NCBI GenBank assembly: GCA_022823605.1
Contig: JAJEHS010000006.1
Span: 1-64,000, forward strand
Origin: Paracoccaceae bacterium
Lineage (GTDB): Bacteria > Pseudomonadota > Alphaproteobacteria > Rhodobacterales > Rhodobacteraceae
Length of the DNA: 64,000 nucleotides
Direction of reading: 5' to 3'
Position numbers and translations under genes: made by a program. Within the stretch, counting starts at the first letter, position 1. Each line of letters opens with the position of its first letter. The notes beneath the pieces are model-generated. The model did no database searches. It worked only from the letters and a program-made list of their open reading frames with translations, and was not told the origin of the DNA. Below, piece after piece: positions 26,602-33,856 of this stretch.

Positions 26602-28641
26602 CTACCGATTTCTTTGCCTTCTTTGTCTTCTTTTACCAGACCCTGCCAAATGACTGTTTCCAGGTAGATTAACTATTCTGCTTAACTCTGGAAAATCATC
26701 CACGGCATGGGGAATTGCGTTCGCGTTGACAAAATGTTCCTGGAATTTGGGCTCAACTGCTGTTTCGATCTTTTCAATCTGGAAAACGGTCTTTTCAATT
26801 TCCCTTCTCGCTTCAAGATTACACAATCCGATTCTGGCACCCGTACCAGCAGCATTACCGGATGAAAAAACCTTGTCCAGTTGACAATCGGGAATCATTC
26901 CTAATACCATCGCATGCTTGGTAGAGATATGTGAACCAAAAGCACCGGCCAGAACAATGCGATCAACCTTGTCGGTTCCAAATTTTTCAATCAATAACTT
27001 AGCCCCTGCATAAAGTGCAGACTTGGCAAGTTGTATTGCGCGGACATCATTCTGGGTTACCATTATGGGGGGAGCACCAGTATCAGTATCCTCATAAAGG
27101 ACATATGAATAGGTTCTGCCATCCGCGACTATAAGGTTGGAGCCCGATGCTTCAGGTGAACCGATCAGACCGGAATTGTCGATTATTCCTGCCATGCGCA
27201 TCTCGGCAATCGCCTCGATAATACCTGATCCACAAATGCCATTGACACCCGTGTTCAGTATAATATCTTGAAAACCTTCCTCATCTGACCACAAATCACT
27301 TCCAATAACCCGAAAACGGGGTACTTTGGTCTCAGGATCAATGGAAACCCTTTCAATTGACCCGGGCGATGCTCTTTGGCCGGAAGATATTTGCGCACCT
27401 TCAAATGCCGGGCCGGTCGGAGAAGAACAAGCCAAAACCCGTGTTTTGTCGCCAAATATGATTTCGGCATTGGTTCCAACATCCACTACCAGTACCTTGT
27501 CATCTGATTTTTGTGGTTCCTCAGACAGAATTACTCCCGCAGCATCAGCGCCGACGTGACCAGCAACGCAAGGGAACAGGTAAATGGGAGTAGAATATTC
27601 CAGTGAATCTAGGTTAAGATCCGAGGCAATGAGGTTCAAGGAGGAGGATACAGCCAAGGCAAATGGCGCTTGCCCCAGTTCTATAGGATCAATCCCGAGT
27701 AAAAGGTGATGCATGACAGGATTACATACAATGACTACGTCCAAAACAGAATTTAAGGAGACATTGTTGTTTTCGGCGATGGTCCCGAATACGGTATTCA
27801 AGCCTTCACGAACGGCTTCGGTTAGTTCCTTGTCACCTCCGGCATTCATCATCGAGTAGGATACACGGCTCATCAGGTCTTCTCCAAACCTGATTTGAGG
27901 GTTCATAATACCTGCCGAATCCAGTACTGATCCATCCCTTAGATTACATAGATGTACAGCAATTGTGGTTGAACCCAGATCAATGGCAAGGCCAAATACA
28001 GGATCCTCATGAAACCCGCTCCATAACCTTGTTATTTTTAACTCCCCATTGTGATGATTCTCCCAAATTGCAAGGGTTATCCTGAAATCATCCTTTCTGA
28101 GAATTTGCTGGAGAATTCTTAACTGACTTGTGCAAATACCCACATTGTCGATATCCCATTGTTCCTTCAATGCCTTCCGAACCCTTTCGAGGTCACCTTC
28201 AGGTTTATGCATGTCAGGTTTTTGAACCTCAACATAAAACAGACGGGTTGAAGGATCCATGATTACAGGGCGTGCATCCGCAGCCTTTCTTACAACCTGC
28301 TTGTGTACTTGGGATTCCGGTGGCACATCAACGATTATATCAGCCAGGATTTGAGCCTGACATCCCAAACGCCGACCGGTCTTCAATCCTCTGACCCGAT
28401 CATATCTTTCTTCAATGGCATTCCATTCTGATAGTGATTTCTCGGATGATTCAATCTGGTACTTTGGAAAGGAACCGTATGAAGGTATAATCTGGCATCT
28501 TGAACAAATACCCCGCCCTCCGCAAACACTATCCAGATCAACACCCAGCTTTCTGGCTGCCTGCAAAACGGGTGTTCCTACCGGAAATCTTCCCCTTTTT
28601 CCTGAAGGAGAAAAAACTATCAAGGGATCTAGGCTGGTCAC
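26602..28641 (-). CDS. RACo-like corrinoid-protein reactivase (2Fe-2S ferredoxin + ASKHA ATPase)
   Basis: ATP-driven reductive activator of corrinoid methyl-transfer proteins (RACo/RamA type, DUF4445). The N-terminal [2Fe-2S] domain has C40, C46, C49 (CGGRGICSRC) and C94 (RLGCQAQ). From ~217 the ASKHA fold shows AIDLGSTTIAVHL, VVDVGTNAEIIFG, SSPTGPAFEG and LAGAFGSH. It ends in a basic KRRQRRQRNR tail. The length of 679 fits. It is the last gene of a minus-strand operon with the methyltransferase, MetF and a small conserved protein. In Rhodobacterales such a protein is reported to keep a split B12-dependent methionine synthase active; this assignment is from memory. Confidence 0.9.
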   Translation of the reverse strand: MTSLDPLIVFSPSGKRGRFPVGTPVLQAARKLGVDLDSVCGGRGICSRCQIIPSYGSFPKYQIESSEKSLSEWNAIEERYDRVRGLKTGRRLGCQAQILADIIVDVPPESQVHKQVVRKAADARPVIMDPSTRLFYVEVQKPDMHKPEGDLERVRKALKEQWDIDNVGICTSQLRILQQILRKDDFRITLAIWENHHNGELKITRLWSGFHEDPVFGLAIDLGSTTIAVHLCNLRDGSVLDSAGIMNPQIRFGEDLMSRVSYSMMNAGGDKELTEAVREGLNTVFGTIAENNNVSLNSVLDVVIVCNPVMHHLLLGIDPIELGQAPFALAVSSSLNLIASDLNLDSLEYSTPIYLFPCVAGHVGADAAGVILSEEPQKSDDKVLVVDVGTNAEIIFGDKTRVLACSSPTGPAFEGAQISSGQRASPGSIERVSIDPETKVPRFRVIGSDLWSDEEGFQDIILNTGVNGICGSGIIEAIAEMRMAGIIDNSGLIGSPEASGSNLIVADGRTYSYVLYEDTDTGAPPIMVTQNDVRAIQLAKSALYAGAKLLIEKFGTDKVDRIVLAGAFGSHISTKHAMVLGMIPDCQLDKVFSSGNAAGTGARIGLCNLEARREIEKTVFQIEKIETAVEPKFQEHFVNANAIPHAVDDFPELSRIVNLPGNSHLAGSGKRRQRRQRNR

Positions 28642-28692
28642 TGTCTCAATTTCAATTTGCGAAATAGAAGAGGGTGCAATAAGTCCCTTCTA

Positions 28693-29613
28693 CTACGTTC
28701 TACTCCTTCTACGTCTTCTCCTGACATGTGTGGCGCTCTCTTCCCTATCCTTCGGAGCATTGAATTTTATCCACTGCGAACCGTTGGAATCCCTTCCTGT
28801 TAACAGGTTTGCAGCCCGAATGGCATCCATTTCCAATTGTCTTGTAGGGTTCATAATGGCTGAAGTTAATCCGGATGCTATCGCCATTGGCAGGAAAGTA
28901 GCATTGATCGAGTGCCTGTTCGGCAAACCGAAAGAAATATTTGATGCACCGCAGGTCGTATTTACATGCAATTCCTCCTGCAACCTTCGAACCAGGCGGA
29001 AAACCTGGTTACCCGCCGTGGCCATAGCTCCAATGGGCATTACCAGAGGATCCACGACTATATCATTGGATGGAATACCCAAATCAGAAGCTCTCTCTAC
29101 AATCTTCTTGGCCACGGCAAAACGAACATCGGGATCTGTTGAAATACCGGTATCATCATTCGATATGGCCACCACGGGTACATTATATTTCTTGACCAGT
29201 GGTAGAATTTGTTCCAATCTTTCTTCCTCGCCGGTTACAGAATTGACCAAGGGTCTGCCCTCACAAACCTCCAATCCTGCTGCAAGGGCCTCTGGAACAG
29301 AACTGTCGATGCATATTGGAACATCGACCAAGCCTTGAACCAGTTTTATCAACTTCTTGAGTAGGGGTGGCTCGGTTTCATTGGGATTGGGGTTCGAATT
29401 ATATACAACCCCAGCATTAACATCCAACATGTTTGCACCACATTCAACCTGTTGGATGGCATCTTTCTCCACGGTAGAAAAATTGCCGGCTTCCAATTCG
29501 GCAGCCAATAATTTTCTGCCTGTCGGGTTTATTCGTTCTCCAATCACACAAAAGGGTTCCTCAAAACCGATGATGGTTGATCTTGTTTTGGATTCTACGA
29601 CTGTTCTATGCAA
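28693..29613 (-). CDS. Methyltetrahydrofolate:corrinoid methyltransferase (pterin-binding)
   Basis: A TIM-barrel pterin-binding enzyme that transfers the methyl group of 5-methyl-H4folate to a corrinoid protein, like AcsE/MtgA and the folate module of MetH. Blocks visible are VIGERINPTGRK, CGANMLDVNAG, PICIDSS, NSVTGEE, VVDPLVMPIG and GASNISFGLPNR. It is only the folate module (306 residues): the homocysteine, cobalamin and activation domains of MetH are absent. The C-terminal run HVRRRRRRSRT is highly basic, like the tail of the neighbouring reactivase. It follows metF at 27 bases. Role in methionine synthesis versus methylotrophic demethylation is inferred. Confidence 0.92.
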   Translation of the reverse strand: MHRTVVESKTRSTIIGFEEPFCVIGERINPTGRKLLAAELEAGNFSTVEKDAIQQVECGANMLDVNAGVVYNSNPNPNETEPPLLKKLIKLVQGLVDVPICIDSSVPEALAAGLEVCEGRPLVNSVTGEEERLEQILPLVKKYNVPVVAISNDDTGISTDPDVRFAVAKKIVERASDLGIPSNDIVVDPLVMPIGAMATAGNQVFRLVRRLQEELHVNTTCGASNISFGLPNRHSINATFLPMAIASGLTSAIMNPTRQLEMDAIRAANLLTGRDSNGSQWIKFNAPKDREESATHVRRRRRRSRT

Positions 29614-29640
29614 CTATTCCTCCCACATACAAAGGAAAAC

Positions 29641-30507
29641 TCACTGATTCTCCATTATCCATTTAGATGTAGCTTTGATACCCCCCAAGGGAAAAAAATG
29701 TATTCCCCTGATTTGACTATTTGATTGAGAAGTCAAAATATCATTCAATTGCTGCAAGACCTCGGTTGGTTCGTAGGGAACCAGCAATTTGGAAATGTCC
29801 CTAGCCCTTTTTTTCAGAACTTTCATGGACGGTCCCACCCCGCAGGCAAGTGAAAATTTAATCAGTGTCTGTAATTTCGTGGGTCCAGCCACACCAACGT
29901 AAACAGGAAGATCAATACCCATTTCACCAATTCTCCTGACCCAATTGATTACCGCATTGCCATCAAATGAAAATTGCGTTGTGAGAGCAACACTGGCATC
30001 TGTCAGATTTGAATAGTCTTTCTTGAAGACCAGCGCCTTGTCAACATTTTCAGTCATACCATTTTTGTCAATGTCAGTATTGCCTTCCGGATGACCTGCA
30101 AAATGCAGGTTCTTGAAGCCATATTTATCAAACAAACCGGTTTTCAAAAGCGCCATGGAACTATCAAAATCCCCATATACTTCCTTGGCCCCTCCAGCAA
30201 GAAGCAAGGCTGAATCCACCCCTGCATCATCCCTATACATTTTCAGGATAGTTTCCAATTCATCGGAATTGCCTATCGTTCTGGCCGTAATGTGAGGCAT
30301 GATTGCAAAACCCTCACTTTTGAGTCTTTTGGCTGTATCCAGCATTTCACTGATTGGGGTTCCCTCAATGTGGGCAATATAGATCAAGGTATCCTGATGA
30401 AAAAATTGCCCAAAATCACCAATCTTGGCAGCTGTCCTAGGCATAACTTCAAGGGAATATCCCTTTAGTAATTCATGCAAACCAGTATTTTGGACTTGGG
30501 TTTCCAC
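29641..30507 (-). CDS. Methylenetetrahydrofolate reductase (MetF-like)
   Basis: Flavoprotein-family TIM barrel that reduces 5,10-methylene-H4folate to 5-methyl-H4folate. The sequence has the MetF pattern: YSLEVMPRTAAK, MPHITARTIG, LLLAGGAKEVYGDF, FAGHPEGN, TQFSFDGNAVINWV and PVYVGVAGPT. The frame is open to 30525, but GGAG nine bases before GTG 30507 favours that start (288 residues). It is a divergent MetF variant found with corrinoid methyl-transfer genes, so it would supply methyl-H4folate to the methyltransferase next to it. A housekeeping or one-carbon oxidation role cannot be told apart here. Confidence 0.88.
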   Translation of the reverse strand: METQVQNTGLHELLKGYSLEVMPRTAAKIGDFGQFFHQDTLIYIAHIEGTPISEMLDTAKRLKSEGFAIMPHITARTIGNSDELETILKMYRDDAGVDSALLLAGGAKEVYGDFDSSMALLKTGLFDKYGFKNLHFAGHPEGNTDIDKNGMTENVDKALVFKKDYSNLTDASVALTTQFSFDGNAVINWVRRIGEMGIDLPVYVGVAGPTKLQTLIKFSLACGVGPSMKVLKKRARDISKLLVPYEPTEVLQQLNDILTSQSNSQIRGIHFFPLGGIKATSKWIMENQ

Positions 30508-30557
30508 CTTTAATTTCTCCCACACATAGAGTTAAGTGTACTGTAATTGCCTTAATT

Positions 30558-30857
30558 TCAATTTTCCCAGCCGTCATTTGCAATTAAAACCTTCAATTTT
30601 TCATTATCAAAGCCATCTTCAATATCAGCGGCTATTTTGCGGGCAATTTCATCAGGGGCACCTTCCATCGATCCCATAGACGATTTTCGCCATTCAGCCA
30701 GATAATCATCAGTACCTACCATTTCGGTTTTCATGGCACATCGATCTATTGCTTGTTCAAACCTTTCGGTAAGTTGTACCTTGCTGGCTCGACGGCCTTT
30801 ACCTACAATTACCTGTGCAGGTATATCCCTCCAGTAAACTATCACGACATCAGGCAT
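30558..30857 (-). CDS. Small conserved 'virulence factor' family protein
   Basis: A 99-residue soluble protein starting MPDVVIVYWRDIPAQVIVGKG with a RRASKVQL segment, matching the domain annotated as 'virulence factor' in alphaproteobacteria. Despite the name, it is consistently linked to MetF/methyltransferase genes, so a role in one-carbon metabolism is likelier. It is the first gene of the minus-strand operon. Its start lies 122 bases from the divergent rlmE; no riboswitch (for example SAM-II) is evident in that leader. Biochemical role unknown. Confidence 0.8.
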   Translation of the reverse strand: MPDVVIVYWRDIPAQVIVGKGRRASKVQLTERFEQAIDRCAMKTEMVGTDDYLAEWRKSSMGSMEGAPDEIARKIAADIEDGFDNEKLKVLIANDGWEN

Positions 30858-30979
30858 GCATACCCCCGATAAATTTATATTCTGCCAATTTCAACCCTGA
30901 AATTATTAGAAACAGTTTCCCTATCAAAGTTGTTCTTACTAGAATTTCAATAAGCCAAGTTAACAAAAGTAAAAAAATA

Positions 30980-31657
30980 ATGCGTGGAAAAAGAGATCTG
31001 CATATAAAAGTCAAAACTGCAAAGGGTAGAAAGTTGAGTTCCACCAGATGGTTGGAAAGGCAGCTGAACGACCCTTTTGTAAAACTTGCCAGGGAAGAGG
31101 GCTTCAAATCCCGGGCAGCCTACAAGTTAATTCAACTGGATGATAAATTCAGTTTTCTCCAGCCCGGCAAGGTAATTTTGGATCTGGGATCGGCACCCGG
31201 TGGCTGGTCACAAGTCGCTGCCAAAAGGACCAATTCGGAAAACCTCAACAAAAACAATGATGCCGGGACTGTAATTGCCCTAGACATAAATGACATGGAT
31301 GCTATCCCGGGAGTTGTTTTCATCAAGACCGATATTTTTTCATTTAATCTGGACAAGCTTGAACTGCCCCAAAATAGAGTTGATGTGGTCCTGTCGGATA
31401 TGGCTGCTCCATCCACGGGACATAAGCAGACCGACCATCTGAGGATTATTTCACTTTGTGAAGAGGCCTTTGGAATTGCCAGGGAATGTCTTACCCAAGG
31501 AGGTGTATTCGTATCCAAGGTACTGGAGGGAGGTGCCGGATCTGAATTGCAAAAGGAGCTTAAAGCCAATTTTTCAACCGTCAAGACTGTTAAGCCCGAT
31601 GCCAGCAGAAAGGACAGTTCCGAAAAATATATTGTTGCTTTGGGTTACAGTGGATAA
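30980..31657 (+). CDS. rlmE: 23S rRNA 2'-O-ribose methyltransferase RlmE
   Basis: FtsJ-family enzyme methylating U2552 (E. coli numbering) of 23S rRNA. Typical blocks are SSTRWLERQLNDPFV, GFKSRAAYKL, the SAM site LDLGSAPGGWSQVA, DVVLSDMAAPSTGH, VSKVLEGG and KPDASRKDSSEKYIVALG, giving the K-D-K-E tetrad. The open frame begins at 30815, but ATG 30980 gives the family's normal start and 225 residues. It is divergent from the one-carbon operon. 232 non-coding bases follow it. Confidence 0.95.
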   Translation: MRGKRDLHIKVKTAKGRKLSSTRWLERQLNDPFVKLAREEGFKSRAAYKLIQLDDKFSFLQPGKVILDLGSAPGGWSQVAAKRTNSENLNKNNDAGTVIALDINDMDAIPGVVFIKTDIFSFNLDKLELPQNRVDVVLSDMAAPSTGHKQTDHLRIISLCEEAFGIARECLTQGGVFVSKVLEGGAGSELQKELKANFSTVKTVKPDASRKDSSEKYIVALGYSG

Positions 31658-31889
31658 CATGGACCCATCCTAACCATCTATAGTTACTTATGAAGGGGGA
31701 GCAAGGAAGGTATTGTACTCCATTTCACCTTCAAAAATACATTTGAAATAGATAAATCACAATAAAAAGTACGAAGACCCAAAAATATTACACACTAGCC
31801 ATTAGTATTGACTGGAATAAGTATTAACTTAATCATCATAAAACCAATTGATTATCAGTTAAAATTTTAATGTCACATTAAGGAGAAAT

Positions 31890-32723
31890 ATGTCCAGAAT
31901 AACCTCGAGGAATATTGGAGACTATAAAATTACCATAATGAACGATGGTGGTACGGAATTTGGTTTTGACCTCTTCCCGGAAACAGATGAAGAGGAAATC
32001 AAAAGCCTTCTGGGAAATCCAGAACAATCCGTCCTTCCAACTAGATTCAATGTATGCTTAATTGAAACCGGAAAAGAAAATATCCTTGTGGATGCAGGTG
32101 TCGGAAGTGAGGTTTTTGGTCCTGCCGCCGGGCATTTGCCTGAAGCATTTGAGGAAACAGGTATAAAACCCGAACAAATAAACAAATTTGTTATTTCCCA
32201 TCTCCACCCAGACCATATTTGTGGATCTTGGGACAATGAAGGTAATCCTGTATTTCAGAATGCTGAAGTGATTTTGACAGAGGAGGAATATAATTTCTGG
32301 ACCGATGACAGCAATTTCGACTCTGCCGACGAATCATTGATTTCATGGCGACCCTTGGCCCTGGATTTTGTAAGAATCTATGGTGACCGAATTAATACTG
32401 TTGGTACTGCTTCTGATATTTCATCAGGTGTTTCATTTCATGATTTGACAGGCCATACCCCTGGCCATTGTGGGATACGGGTAGAGTCGGCAGGAGAGCA
32501 ATTCCTTTACACATCCGATCTGCTTGTAATCCAAGACATTCTACTGCAAATTCCAGAAGTTTCCTTTGCACTGGATGTGGATAGGGAAAAAGCGGCAAAA
32601 ACAAGATTGGACTGTCTGGATATGTTGGCTACCGATAAAATATTATTTTCCGGAGGACATATTCGGGGACCCAGAATCTGCAATGTCGTATCTTCAGGAA
32701 GTGGCTACCAGCTAGAAGGCTAG
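31890..32723 (+). CDS. MBL-fold metallo-hydrolase
   Basis: A 277-residue metallo-beta-lactamase-fold hydrolase. The dinuclear zinc motif is SHLHPDHICG (HxHxDH). Further ligands are at TGHTPGHCGI and probably FSGGHIRGP. The N-terminal part (RFNVCLIETGKENILVDAGVG) is typical of the lactonase/quorum-quenching-like subgroup, but the substrate is open. ATG 31890 follows AAGGAG. TTGACT at 31808-31813 with a poor -10 17 bases on is a weak promoter candidate. It precedes recA by 47 bases on the same strand. Confidence 0.88.
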   Translation: MSRITSRNIGDYKITIMNDGGTEFGFDLFPETDEEEIKSLLGNPEQSVLPTRFNVCLIETGKENILVDAGVGSEVFGPAAGHLPEAFEETGIKPEQINKFVISHLHPDHICGSWDNEGNPVFQNAEVILTEEEYNFWTDDSNFDSADESLISWRPLALDFVRIYGDRINTVGTASDISSGVSFHDLTGHTPGHCGIRVESAGEQFLYTSDLLVIQDILLQIPEVSFALDVDREKAAKTRLDCLDMLATDKILFSGGHIRGPRICNVVSSGSGYQLEG

Positions 32724-32770
32724 TTATGGATCCAACCTCTTTCCAACCAGTAATTTAAAGGGATATCTCA

Positions 32771-33769
32771 ATGGAAAAAAACAAGGCACTTGATGCTGCC
32801 ATAAGCCAAATCGAAAGGAATTTCGGCAAGGGTTCTATTATGAAACTCGGCCAGGATAACACGACACAAGAGATTGAGGCAACGTCAACTGGTTCTCTTG
32901 GACTTGATATAGCCCTAGGAATCGGTGGTTTGCCAAAAGGTAGAATTATTGAAGTTTACGGCCCTGAAGCTTCGGGTAAAACCACACTTACCTTGCAGGT
33001 CATTGCCGAAGAACAGAAAAAGGGTGGAATTGCGGCATTTGTTGATGCGGAACATGCCCTTGACCCTGTCTATGCCAGAAAATTGGGAGTTGATATTGAT
33101 GAATTGCTGATTTCACAACCTGATACAGGAGAACAGGCACTGGAAATCACCGATACCCTGATCCGTTCGGGTGCAGTATCAGTTGTCGTTGTAGACTCCG
33201 TAGCTGCCTTGACTCCCAAATCCGAATTGGAAGGGGAAATGGGCGATTCACAGGTAGGAGTTCAGGCCCGGCTGATGAGTCAGGCTATGAGAAAGCTGAC
33301 CGGTTCAATCAATCGTTCAAATTGTATGGTAATTTTCATCAACCAGATCAGAATGAAAATAGGTGTGATGTTTGGCTCTCCGGAAACAACTACTGGTGGT
33401 AACGCGCTTAAATTTTATTCTTCGGTACGGCTTGATATAAGGCGAATCGGTGCCATCAAGGTCAGAGATGAGGTTGTTGGAAGTTCAACCCGTGTAAAGG
33501 TTGTGAAGAACAAATTGGCTCCGCCATTCAAACAGGTGGAATTTGATATTCTCTATGGCGAAGGTATATCCAAGGGTGGTGAAATAATTGATCTTGGGGT
33601 CAAGCATGATATTATCGAGAAGTCTGGGTCCTGGTTTTCCTACAAGGATGAAAGAATGGCACAGGGTAGGTCCAATGCTGTAAATTTCCTGAAAGAATAT
33701 CCCGAAATATCAGATGAGATAGAAAATCAAATCAGAAAGATTTGTGGACTAAAGACTAAATCTGAATAA
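32771..33769 (+). CDS. recA: Recombinase RecA
   Basis: Strand-exchange ATPase of homologous recombination and SOS co-protease. Walker A is GPEASGKTT (64-72), Walker B is [12 protein letters not shown], and L2 contains [16 protein letters not shown]. At 332 residues it has a short C-terminal tail compared with typical 345-360-residue forms. No alphaproteobacterial SOS box (GTTC-N7-GTTC) is evident in the gap before it, so it may be read from the MBL gene promoter. Followed by alaS, a common alphaproteobacterial arrangement. Confidence 0.98.
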   Translation: MEKNKALDAAISQIERNFGKGSIMKLGQDNTTQEIEATSTGSLGLDIALGIGGLPKGRIIEVYGPEASGKTTLTLQVIAEEQKKGGIAAFVDAEHALDPVYARKLGVDIDELLISQPDTGEQALEITDTLIRSGAVSVVVVDSVAALTPKSELEGEMGDSQVGVQARLMSQAMRKLTGSINRSNCMVIFINQIRMKIGVMFGSPETTTGGNALKFYSSVRLDIRRIGAIKVRDEVVGSSTRVKVVKNKLAPPFKQVEFDILYGEGISKGGEIIDLGVKHDIIEKSGSWFSYKDERMAQGRSNAVNFLKEYPEISDEIENQIRKICGLKTKSE

Positions 33770-33856
33770 AGTTGAAGCACTTGGTTCGGATACTCCGTAC
33801 CAATGCAGATAACATTTATTTCCTGACCTGACTTTGAATTCGGGATTATTCAAAAA

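Noticed and set aside
26490-26640. Minus-strand lysine-rich frame overlapping the reactivase stop (KKTKKAKKSVDRF...)
   Set aside because: Only about 37 codons, with no start except an internal GTG and no conservation evidence; the Lys run mirrors the Arg-rich tail in another frame.
26389-26667. Plus-strand 92-codon frame after the HTH gene
   Set aside because: It has no ribosome-binding site or recognisable domain, and its 3' part runs antisense into the reactivase gene. The 221-base gap is treated as non-coding.
28415-29338. Open frame of 307 codons on the plus strand
   Set aside because: It spans the antisense of the reactivase and methyltransferase genes, both of which carry strong family motifs.
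30858-30979. SAM or SAH riboswitch before the one-carbon operon
   Set aside because: The 122-base leader lacks the conserved SAM-II or SAH motifs and any convincing pseudoknot.
32724-32770. SOS box before recA
   Set aside because: No GTTC-N7-GTTC or close variant was found in the gap; only loosely spaced AAC triplets occur.
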